DNA from: Paraktedonobacter sp035294465
GTDB lineage: Bacteria; Chloroflexota; Ktedonobacteria; Ktedonobacterales; Ktedonobacteraceae
Assembly: GCA_035294465.1 (NCBI GenBank)
Contig: DATGKW010000032.1
Span: 1-13,228 of the forward strand
Length of the DNA: 13,228 nucleotides
Direction: 5' to 3'
Shown: piece after piece, positions 6,419-12,025 of the stretch
Numbering within the stretch: the first letter of the stretch is position 1
Layout: the number at the start of each line of letters is the position of its first letter
Program-made: the position numbers and the translations under genes
The notes under the pieces: model-generated
Database searches by the model: none
What the model was told of the DNA's origin: nothing
The model's input: the letters and a program-made list of their open reading frames with translations, nothing else

Positions 6419-8920
6419 TTATTGCTGCAGCCCGCTAACAACGCGCGCGTACTTTTCTGCCAGGGCCTGGGCCTGCTCCGTAGAGACCGATTCGGCCACA
6501 ACGTGAAAGAGCGGGCGGTCGGCGTCTGGCAGAACCAGTACCCATTCCTTGCCCAGATCGATCTTGATCCCATCAATCGGTTTGGCACGACGTTCCCGGT
6601 ACTGCTCGCTCAGAATACGCATAACCTTGCCCTTGTGCTCCCAGGGGCAGTTGACCGTGGTGCGGCTCATATAGTAGGCTGGCAGGTCATTAACGACTGC
6701 CGAAAGATCCATCTGGTAAGTAGCCAGTAACTCAAGCAGTTTGACCGTAGCCAGCATGCCGTCGAAAGCCGGTTGGAGTTCCGGGAAGACATAACTGCCT
6801 GCGCCATCTCCAACCAGGACGACGCCCTCGCGTCCTGCCGCGGTCATCATAGCGTGCGCCAGGACCTTCGTGTGCAAGATTTGTCCATCATAATGCTTGG
6901 CGATATGCTGCAAGGCGCTGGGAGCGGTCACGGGAGCCGCGACCACGCCGTTACGGTGTTTACGCAGCATCAGACTGGTCATAGTAGCCAGCATTTTCAT
7001 GCCGTCCAGGATGCGTCCCTGGTCATCTACTACCCAGATGCGCTCGCCACCTGGATCGATACGGATGCCCAGGTCGTTGTTGAGCGTCGAAGTAATGGTA
7101 GCCAGACGCTGCAAATCTTTCTCGACCTCTTCCAGTGTGCGCGAAACCTGCTCGGTTCCAGGGTTGCCGTTGAGTACAATGACTTCGCAGCCCAGGCGAT
7201 TGAGAATATTCTGCAGAATATACGAAGTGCTGCCGTTGGCATAGTCTACAACCAGGCGGTACTTCCTTTGCTTGATCAATTGCGTATCGATGACTTTGAG
7301 GAGACTTTCCATGTAGGGGGTGACGACATCCTTATCTTCCAGCACCTCAATCGAGCCCAGGTCGTCCAGGTAGACGCGGCGGAAGTCCTCGCGGAAGTAG
7401 AGGTTCTCAATCTTGCGTTCGGTGGTTTTGTTGATATCCAGCCCGTACTGGTCGAAAAACCTGATATCAACGATGCGCTGGTCGTGAGGCGAGAGGCGCA
7501 CATGTACGCCACCTATCGCGTCGGTATTGCGCACAAAGTAACGTGCTACCGGAATTGGTACTTGATTGATATCATGAACATTGATACCTGCCGATGGTAA
7601 TCCTGCGACAATTGCTCGTTTAATCATACGCGAAGTGCGGTGCGAGGAATCGCGGTTGAGGCAGACGACCGAGCCTTTGGGCAGGATTGCGCCGTAGGCC
7701 GCGCCCAGTTTGGCCGCGAAATCGGGGGTCAGATCCACGTTAACCAGGCCACTGACGCCGAAGCGACTGAACAGGCCGCGTCTGCCCTGCGAGCCCCAGA
7801 TAATGCTGGTATTGATAACCGCGCCCGCCTCAATTTCTTTGTCCGGCCAGATTTTCACGTTTGGCTGAATAATCGCGCCTTCCTGCACAATCGAGTTGTC
7901 GCCGATGACCGAGCCTTCAAACATCACGGCCTTGCTTTTGATGCTGGTCGCGGAGCCGACGATGGCCCCGCGCAATTCAGCGCGCTCGCCGATATACGAA
8001 TTGTTCCAGACGATGCTGCGGTCAACCTGGGCGCGCTCGTCTATAATTGAGTAGTGCCCGATGATGCTTGGCCCGTGGATAATCGCCCCGCTTTTTACCT
8101 GGCAATCGTGTGCCAGATAGATTGGCCCGTAGAGTTGGGTATCCTCATCGATCTCCACTCCCTCTTCGCACCAGATATTGCCACCGATGTTTTTCGCCGG
8201 AATTTCGATGTCCATGCGTTCGTTGAGCGCGTCTGCGTTAGCGCGCATATATTCGCTCAAGTTGCCCACGTCGCACCAGTAGCCGCTGGCGACATAGCCG
8301 TAGATCGGGTCTCCTTTTTTCAGCATATAGGGGAAAAGTTCCTGGCTGAAGTCAAAGGGCTTATCCTTCTCAAAATACGTAAAAATCTGCGGGTCCAGCA
8401 CATAAATGCCGGTGTTGATCGTATCGCTGAAGACCTCGCCCCAGCTTGGCTTCTCCAGGAATTGCGAGATATGTCCATCCTCGTTTGTAATGATCACGCC
8501 GTATTCTAGAGGATTGGGGACATGTGCCAGGGTCAGAGTTGCCAGGGACTTCTTACTTGTATGGTAGTCAATGATCTGAGTCAGGTTGTAATCGGTCAAA
8601 GCATCGCCGCTGATCACGAGAAAGGGTTCGGTGAGCAATTCTTCAGCATTTTTCACGCTGCCTGCGGTGCCAAGCGGCACATCTTCGCGCGAATACGTAA
8701 TGCGCATACCGAGTTGCGAGCCGTTGCCAAAATAGTCCTCGATGTTACTGGCTAAATATTGTACGGTGACAACTACTTCGGTGATACCGTGACGCTTGAG
8801 CAAATTGAGTATATGTTCCATAACCGGCTTTCCAGCGATAGGAACCATCGGCTTCGGACGCCTGATCGTGAGTGGCCGTAGCCTTGATCCCTCCCCGCCG
8901 GCCATGACAACCGCTTTCAT
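6419..8920 (-). CDS. Sugar-phosphate nucleotidyltransferase / left-handed beta-helix / phosphomannomutase-like fusion, 833 aa
   Basis: The first domain (1-240) resembles mannose-1-phosphate guanylyltransferase, which makes GDP-mannose from mannose-1-phosphate and GTP. It has MAGGEGSRLRPLT (6-18), the RPKPM lysine (K23), GD at 105-106, LEKP (155-158), NTGIYV and CDVGN. Residues 245-375 form hexapeptide left-handed beta-helix repeats. Residues 380-833 follow the phosphoglucomutase/phosphomannomutase fold. Its active-site loops diverge from the classical forms: VHVRLSPHD (472-480) stands where TASHNP is expected, DPGGER (622-627) where DGDxDR is expected, and GDGAGS (704-709) where GExSGH is expected. 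This architecture is known, from memory, in Chloroflexota and Cyanobacteria. ATG 8920 is chosen because GGAGG precedes it and the nucleotide-binding strand begins immediately. The mutase half may be structural, regulatory or of altered specificity. The likely role is GDP-mannose or another nucleotide sugar for envelope glycans. Confidence 0.92.
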   Translation of the reverse strand: MKAVVMAGGEGSRLRPLTIRRPKPMVPIAGKPVMEHILNLLKRHGITEVVVTVQYLASNIEDYFGNGSQLGMRITYSREDVPLGTAGSVKNAEELLTEPFLVISGDALTDYNLTQIIDYHTSKKSLATLTLAHVPNPLEYGVIITNEDGHISQFLEKPSWGEVFSDTINTGIYVLDPQIFTYFEKDKPFDFSQELFPYMLKKGDPIYGYVASGYWCDVGNLSEYMRANADALNERMDIEIPAKNIGGNIWCEEGVEIDEDTQLYGPIYLAHDCQVKSGAIIHGPSIIGHYSIIDERAQVDRSIVWNNSYIGERAELRGAIVGSATSIKSKAVMFEGSVIGDNSIVQEGAIIQPNVKIWPDKEIEAGAVINTSIIWGSQGRRGLFSRFGVSGLVNVDLTPDFAAKLGAAYGAILPKGSVVCLNRDSSHRTSRMIKRAIVAGLPSAGINVHDINQVPIPVARYFVRNTDAIGGVHVRLSPHDQRIVDIRFFDQYGLDINKTTERKIENLYFREDFRRVYLDDLGSIEVLEDKDVVTPYMESLLKVIDTQLIKQRKYRLVVDYANGSTSYILQNILNRLGCEVIVLNGNPGTEQVSRTLEEVEKDLQRLATITSTLNNDLGIRIDPGGERIWVVDDQGRILDGMKMLATMTSLMLRKHRNGVVAAPVTAPSALQHIAKHYDGQILHTKVLAHAMMTAAGREGVVLVGDGAGSYVFPELQPAFDGMLATVKLLELLATYQMDLSAVVNDLPAYYMSRTTVNCPWEHKGKVMRILSEQYRERRAKPIDGIKIDLGKEWVLVLPDADRPLFHVVAESVSTEQAQALAEKYARVVSGLQQ

Positions 8921-8963
8921 AGGGGCCTCCTCGGGTATATGAAGATGTGCAGAAACGCGAGAC

Positions 8964-8983
8964 GGCGTGGCACTGGCCACGCC
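8964..8983 (-). promoter_or_regulatory. Stable hairpin in the 5' leader of the nucleotidyltransferase/mutase gene
   Basis: GGCGTGGC (8964-8971) and GCCACGCC (8976-8983) form a perfect 8-bp GC-rich stem with a 4-base loop. The predicted transcription start of the promoter at 8990-9019 falls at the first base of this stem, about 44 bases before the ribosome site. It could protect the 5' end of the mRNA. It lacks a U-tract, so it is not a normal terminator for the small gene upstream. Confidence 0.45.
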
Positions 8984-8989
8984 ATCTTC

Positions 8990-9019
8990 ATAATACTACA
9001 CTGCTCCAACGCGTCGCAA
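8990..9019 (-). promoter_or_regulatory. Putative promoter for the nucleotidyltransferase/mutase gene
   Basis: On the minus strand, TTGCGA (9014-9019) and TATTAT (8990-8995) are separated by 18 bases. The matches to consensus are 4 and 5 of 6. It lies between the 62-residue gene and the fusion gene and would allow independent expression. Confidence 0.4.
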
Positions 9020-9055
9020 GCTGATGCATCGCGACGGCTCTGGAGTTCTGCTCAT

Positions 9056-9244
9056 TCAAATCCAGTCGCTGATCCGGCCATGCTCCACCAGCCAGCGGAT
9101 AAAACGATGGTGATTCGTAATCCGTGTGGCCTGGCGTTGCTCGTAGTCTTCGCGCAGTGCGATCAACTTGCTGGCCTCTTCCACGGTAAAACCCTCGTCC
9201 AGGAGGGCGTCGATCAGCAAATCCATGAACTGCTGCACAGGCAT
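9056..9244 (-). CDS. Small conserved-looking hypothetical protein, 62 aa
   Basis: I do not recognise a family. The frame is preceded by an excellent ribosome site (AAAGGAGGACA directly before the ATG), which is the main reason to accept it. The protein is soluble, acidic in its first half (FMDLLIDALLDEGFTVEEAS) and basic and aromatic in its second (NHHRFIRWLVEHG). Two or three amphipathic helices are expected, with no Cys pairs, signal peptide or membrane segment. The VEEASKLIALRE segment resembles helices in small regulatory or adaptor proteins, but that is not a function. It points the same way as the nucleotidyltransferase/mutase gene 135 bases downstream, and read-through is possible because no clear terminator separates them. 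Confidence 0.68.
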   Translation of the reverse strand: MPVQQFMDLLIDALLDEGFTVEEASKLIALREDYEQRQATRITNHHRFIRWLVEHGRISDWI

Positions 9245-9545
9245 TGTCCTCCTTTCATCTCATCACAGAACCAGTCAGGCGAACCTACTACACTTATGAG
9301 GTTAAGGAAACGAAATGGATACGTTGACCGAATCGAACATACGCAGTGCTACCAGGTAACTCCCTCCCCTCTTTCATCCCTCTGGATAACCAATTTTTTG
9401 TTACCTGCTACATAAAGTATAGCGTGTCCAGACAAAAATGTGTAGAGTTTTTCTGTCCATTTTGAGACGGTGTTATATATACACTATCTCACAGAAGAGG
9501 CTGTTCTCACCGGAGTTTGGGCAGAAAGCTGAGGAATAGAGAGCG
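9245..9545. other. Intergenic stretch, no gene seen; possible mobile-element end
   Basis: About 300 bases without a credible reading frame. It holds an 8-bp inverted repeat, CAGGTAAC (9353-9360) and GTTACCTG (9400-9407), and an AT-rich patch at 9425-9470 where TGTCCA occurs twice (9425-9430, 9454-9459) with partly inverted GACAAAAA/TTTTTCTGTC around a short centre. That pattern resembles the end of an insertion sequence, but no transposase or matching second end is present. No partner toxin for the DUF433 gene is found here. Confidence 0.4.
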
Positions 9546-9800
9546 TTAACTGGCGTCCCAGGACTCGTTATGGATATAATGTTCGATCTCGTTCTCATTG
9601 TCGTAATAGTAGCTCAGTGCGTCGTAGACCTGGGCGAGTGAGAGGCGGTGAATGCTGGCAATCTCTTCAGGGTCTCTGCCAGATTGAAATTGTAAGACGA
9701 CGTGGCGCACGCCAGTACGTGTGCCCTCGATAATTGGTTCCCCGCCATAAATTGTAGAGTCTCGCACGATATATGGATGCGCAGTACGTTCGATAGACAT
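9546..9800 (-). CDS. DUF433 family protein (antitoxin-like), 84 aa
   Basis: DUF433 proteins are small DNA-binding proteins, often the antitoxin partner of a DUF5615 PIN-like toxin. The hallmark is visible at 19-34 (GGEPIIEGTRTGVRHV). It is followed by a helical DNA-binding part: GRDPEEIASIHRLSLAQVYD (41-60), then ALSYYYDN. The acidic tail (ENEIEHYIHNESWDAS) is typical. At 84 residues it is of normal length. I start it at ATG 9800, with AAAGGGG upstream. The in-frame ATG 9884 lies between the -35 and -10 hexamers of a good promoter and so cannot be in that transcript. The 250 bases after its stop contain no toxin gene, so it is an orphan. It may act as a simple regulator. Confidence 0.86.
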   Translation of the reverse strand: MSIERTAHPYIVRDSTIYGGEPIIEGTRTGVRHVVLQFQSGRDPEEIASIHRLSLAQVYDALSYYYDNENEIEHYIHNESWDAS

Positions 9801-9864
9801 GGATGGCCCCTTTCCAAACGCCTGAAGTGTGTGGTTTCTAGCTTTTCCGCCCTTGATGGTAGAT

Positions 9865-9894
9865 ATTTTATCACAGGCGTTCAAGGCGTTTCAA
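9865..9894 (-). promoter_or_regulatory. Sigma70-type extended -10 promoter of the DUF433 gene
   Basis: On the minus strand, TTGAAA (9889-9894) is followed after 18 bases by TAAAAT (9865-9870), which is preceded by TGA and so forms an extended -10. The predicted start near 9858 gives a leader of about 58 bases before ATG 9800. Confidence 0.6.
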
Positions 9895-10057
9895 CCTTTG
9901 TATAGCGAGGGTGCGCCGGCGAAGCGCGAGAAGAGCCGGTAAATGCTCAGTTTTTTCACGCTTTTTTCACAGTTGCGAAGAGGATATGAAACGGCCTGCC
10001 AGTTCGATTCATAGTAGATACACGTTTGCTCGCTGTCAGCGAATTTTCAGAGAAAGC

Positions 10058-10087
10058 TTGACATCTGTTGTGTTGGCAAGGTACAAT
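10058..10087 (+). promoter_or_regulatory. Strong sigma70-type promoter of the birA leader
   Basis: A perfect TTGACA (10058-10063) and TACAAT (10082-10087) are separated by 18 bases. Transcription would begin near 10094, just before AAAGGAGGTG. It is the best promoter in the window and lies about 400 bases upstream of birA. The stretch 9895-10057 before it shows nothing I can interpret. Confidence 0.72.
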
Positions 10088-10115
10088 ATGCGCAATGAAA
10101 GGAGGTGGTGTGTAA

Positions 10116-10190
10116 ATGGACCAACAACAACGCTGCATAGGCAGCGCGATGATTACCCACACCTTCCAGTTGAGGGGTGTCCGGCGTTAA
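10116..10190 (+). CDS. Possible 24-residue leader peptide
   Basis: ATG 10116 follows a very strong Shine-Dalgarno sequence (AAAGGAGGTG, 10098-10107) and opens 24 codons (MDQQQRCIGSAMITHTFQLR, then GVRR) to TAA 10188-10190. The peptide matches nothing I know and has no run of one regulatory amino acid except three Gln. The ribosome site is sequestered in the 10101-10115/10153-10166 helix, whose right arm lies inside the frame, so translation and folding would exclude each other. It could be a sensing leader peptide. It could equally be a chance frame in a structured RNA. Confidence 0.35.
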   Translation: MDQQQRCIGSAMITHTFQLRGVRR

Positions 10191-10242
10191 TGCTGGAACA
10201 GGCTCACTGGTAGGTGGTATTTATCCCTACCTGTGCAGCATT

Positions 10243-10288
10243 CCCCAGAGTGGCTGCGTAAAGGATCAAGCAGTTGCTCTGGGGTTTT
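10243..10288 (+). terminator. Terminator-like hairpin inside the birA leader
   Basis: CCCCAGAG (10243-10250) pairs with CTCTGGGG (10277-10284). An inner 5-bp stem (10253-10257 with 10270-10274) lies above a 2x2 internal loop, and TTTT follows at 10285-10288. It would end transcription about 195 bases after the predicted start, so it may be an attenuator or the 3' end of a small RNA. Confidence 0.55.
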
Positions 10289-10306
10289 AATCCACCAGAC
10301 AGGTAA

Positions 10307-10333
10307 AACTGCTTCCATCGGGGGGAAGCAGTT
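10307..10333 (+). promoter_or_regulatory. Hairpin with alternative pairing to the upstream terminator
   Basis: AACTGCTTCC (10307-10316) pairs with GGAAGCAGTT (10324-10333) around a 7-base loop. The 3' arm belongs to an 11-base direct repeat, AAGCAGTTGCT, whose other copy (10268-10278) forms part of the terminator-like hairpin. AACTGCTT (10307-10314) can therefore pair with either copy, which is the layout of an attenuation switch. Confidence 0.45.
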
Positions 10334-10497
10334 GCTTATAAATCTAAAAAACCTACTGCGACGCGTTCGCACCAAGCTTCTTAAGCCACATGGGTTGTGT
10401 AGTGTGCGACGGGAGGCTAAAACCTTCTGAGTTAAGGAACTCTTCATTTGAGAATGCGGAAACTGTGTACCTTGATGTAGATAGATAGAAGAGAAAT

Positions 10498-11373
10498 ATG
10501 CAAGATGCCGTTGGTCTCGATGTAGAGGCGCTGCGTTCTTTGTTGAAGACGCGAGTAATAGGCACTGGCGAGCGTTTGTTGTATTGGCCAGAAGTAGACT
10601 CAACGAATACTCTGGCGATGCGCCTGGCCCATGAGCGGCCAGAAGAAGGGCTGGTGGTGCTGGCTGATAGTCAGACTGCCGGTAAGGGTAGACAAGGCCG
10701 TCACTGGGTTGATACACCGGGATATCACGTGTTGTCCTCGACTCTTTTGCGGCCGTTGTTTCCTCCCCATTTGCTGGTGATGATTGCCTCCCTGGCAGTA
10801 GTGGAGGCAATCGAGCGCGTGTGTGGGCTGCAGGCGCATATCAAATGGCCGAACGATGTCTTGATCGGCGAGCGCAAGGTCTGCGGCATCCTGATCGAAA
10901 CCTGTCATCATGCTCACGGGCAACTGCTGGCGGTGCTGGGCATTGGGATCAATGTCAATGGACGTCTGCAAGGTCGCGTTGAGCAGAAAGGCCGGGAAGT
11001 GGAGCTTTCAGCGATAGCTACCACGCTCGAAGTAGCCTGTGGCCACGCGGTAAGCCGCGAAAACGTCATTGCCGAATTGCTTGTGGAAATCGAGAAACAG
11101 TATTTACCGTTACAAAAGGAGGCGATGCAACCTCCGTCGTCGGCAGCACCTTTCGATGGGCCTGTGGCTCGTTTGATTCGAGAGCGCTGGCAGCAACGGC
11201 TGTCAACGCTGGGGCGCACAATTATGGTGCATCAAGGAGACAAGGTGATCGAAGGCGTTGCAGAAGCAGTGGACGAGACCGGAACATTACTCCTCCGGCG
11301 TCCTACGGGTGAACAGGTATGTATTGCCTGGGGAGTAGTTGAGCACTTTCCCAGGCTAGCCACCTATCCATAG
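10498..11373 (+). CDS. birA: Biotin--[acetyl-CoA-carboxylase] ligase, class I, 291 aa
   Basis: This enzyme activates biotin with ATP to biotinyl-5'-AMP and transfers it to the lysine of biotin carboxyl carrier proteins in the cytoplasm. The catalytic domain shows DSTN (34-37), GKGRQGRHW (62-70, the biotinyl-AMP binding loop), KWPND (116-120), K127 with CGILIE (129-134) and GIGINVN (148-154). The C-terminal SH3-like domain spans about 236-285. The loop at 210-222 (QPPSSAAPFDGP) is longer than usual. There is no N-terminal winged helix: only about 25 residues precede the catalytic domain. It is therefore the monofunctional class and cannot itself repress biotin genes as E. coli BirA does. The ATG has only a weak AGAAGAG site. 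It lies 61 bases before greA and is probably transcribed from 10058 through the structured leader. Confidence 0.95.
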   Translation: MQDAVGLDVEALRSLLKTRVIGTGERLLYWPEVDSTNTLAMRLAHERPEEGLVVLADSQTAGKGRQGRHWVDTPGYHVLSSTLLRPLFPPHLLVMIASLAVVEAIERVCGLQAHIKWPNDVLIGERKVCGILIETCHHAHGQLLAVLGIGINVNGRLQGRVEQKGREVELSAIATTLEVACGHAVSRENVIAELLVEIEKQYLPLQKEAMQPPSSAAPFDGPVARLIRERWQQRLSTLGRTIMVHQGDKVIEGVAEAVDETGTLLLRRPTGEQVCIAWGVVEHFPRLATYP

Positions 11374-11392
11374 GCATAGGTGTTGGGTTTGG

Positions 11393-11407
11393 AGGATCGG
11401 AGATCCT
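11393..11407 (+). repeat. Small hairpin between birA and greA
   Basis: AGGATC (11393-11398) and GATCCT (11402-11407) form a 6-bp stem with a 3-base loop just upstream of the greA ribosome site (AAGGGG). It has no T-run, so it is not a terminator. It could tune greA translation or mRNA stability. Confidence 0.35.
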
Positions 11408-11434
11408 GCCAAAATCAGGAAGGGGACCACTATC

Positions 11435-11899
11435 ATGGAGACACAGGACGTTTTTCTTACAGAGGACGGGCGACGACGCGCAATCTCCCAATTGGAGTAC
11501 CTGCGTACCGTCAAGCGGGCCGAGGTCGCACAGTACCTTCATGATGCTAAAGAATCAGGGGATGTCATCGACAATGCCGCCTATGAGGACGCGAAAAATG
11601 AACAGGCGCGTCTGGAAGGGCGTATTCTGGAACTGGAGCAGTTGCTGGCGGCTGCCAAGCCAATCAGTAAAGTTTCTGGTGATGAGATCTCGCTTGGTTC
11701 TATCGTTCAGCTACGAACTGCCGATGGTCGTGAGTGCCGCTATACGCTGGTAGGAGCCTACGAGGCGAAACCGAGCGCGGGCCTTATTTCCAACGAATCG
11801 CCGGTTGGAAAAGCGCTGCTGGGCCATAAAGTGGGCGATGTGGTGATTGTGGCTACGCCAGGAGGAGTCAAAGAATACACTATTCTCTCTGTCGAGTAG
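11435..11899 (+). CDS. greA: Transcription elongation factor GreA, 154 aa
   Basis: GreA inserts its coiled coil into the RNA polymerase secondary channel and stimulates cleavage of backtracked RNA. Residues 1-75 are the coiled coil. The tip reads SGDVIDNAAYEDAKNEQ (41-57): the first acidic residue (D43, E. coli D41) is kept, while the second (E. coli E44) is D46. Residues 83-154 form the FKBP-like domain, with GSIVQL (88-93), ISNESPVGKALLGHKVGDVV (118-137) and a final EYTILSVE. The length matches the family (about 155-160). The ATG has AAGGGG about 9 bases upstream. It is the second gene after birA and is closed by a strong palindromic terminator. The pairing with birA looks positional, with no obvious functional link. 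Confidence 0.96.
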   Translation: METQDVFLTEDGRRRAISQLEYLRTVKRAEVAQYLHDAKESGDVIDNAAYEDAKNEQARLEGRILELEQLLAAAKPISKVSGDEISLGSIVQLRTADGRECRYTLVGAYEAKPSAGLISNESPVGKALLGHKVGDVVIVATPGGVKEYTILSVE

Positions 11900-11908
11900 C
11901 TTTTCCAT

Positions 11909-11951
11909 CACAAAAATCGACCTGTGGCCTTGCCGCAGGTCGATTTTTGTG
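11909..11951. terminator. Palindromic terminator after greA
   Basis: A perfect 16-bp inverted repeat (11909-11924 with 11936-11951) encloses an 11-base loop. The right arm carries TTTTT and the left arm AAAAA, so it can work in both directions. It begins 10 bases after the greA stop and separates birA-greA from lysS. Confidence 0.9.
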
Positions 11952-11981
11952 TGCCTGCGTCTATCAAAAAGAGGCGAAGAA

Positions 11982-11990
11982 TGTTACAAT
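11982..11990 (+). promoter_or_regulatory. Extended -10 promoter of lysS
   Basis: TGTTACAAT (11982-11990) fits the TGnTATAAT extended -10 consensus with one mismatch, and no good -35 is seen at the usual distance. The start would be near 11997, giving a leader of about 30 bases that contains GGAGGAG (12005-12011). Confidence 0.5.
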
Positions 11991-12025
11991 AGACCGGACT
12001 CTTTGGAGGAGAAGACTAAGAGAGT

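Larger units (their letters stand above)
10094..10497 (+). ncRNA. Structured leader RNA upstream of birA (or separate small RNA of about 195 nt)
   Basis: The stretch is rich in local helices that I can trace by hand. GGAGGTGGTGTGTAA (10101-10115) pairs with 10153-10166, with one bulge and one mismatch, and encloses the perfect hairpin CGCTGC-ATAG-GCAGCG (10131-10146). CCGGC/GCTGG (10181-10196) and GGTAGG/CCTACC (10209-10231) follow. Next come a terminator-like hairpin (10243-10288), a 10-bp hairpin (10307-10333) and GAGTT-AAGG-AACTC (10429-10442). It does not match the landmark sequences I know for tmRNA, RNase P RNA, 4.5S RNA, T-box or the cobalamin riboswitch. Either it is a cis-acting leader that attenuates birA-greA, or an independent RNA ending near 10288 with birA expressed by read-through. 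Confidence 0.5.

Noticed and set aside
6773..7600. 275-codon plus-strand frame
   Set aside because: Antisense to the nucleotidyltransferase/mutase fusion, which is clearly the real gene. It has no start signal.
9353..9407. 8-bp inverted repeat CAGGTAAC/GTTACCTG as a terminator or attachment site
   Set aside because: The spacer is 39 bases, there is no suitably placed U-tract on the transcribed strand, and there is no integrase. Eight bases at that distance can arise by chance.
10001..10010. AGTTCGATTC, resembling a tRNA T-loop
   Set aside because: The flanking bases do not form the 5-bp T stem, and no acceptor or anticodon arm can be built around it.
9911..10213. 100-codon plus-strand frame across the promoter region
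   Set aside because: It runs through the TTGACA/TACAAT promoter and the structured leader, starts without a ribosome site and resembles nothing.
10187..10810. 207-codon minus-strand frame over the leader and start of birA
   Set aside because: Antisense to birA motifs and to the leader hairpins. It has no ribosome site or recognisable motif.
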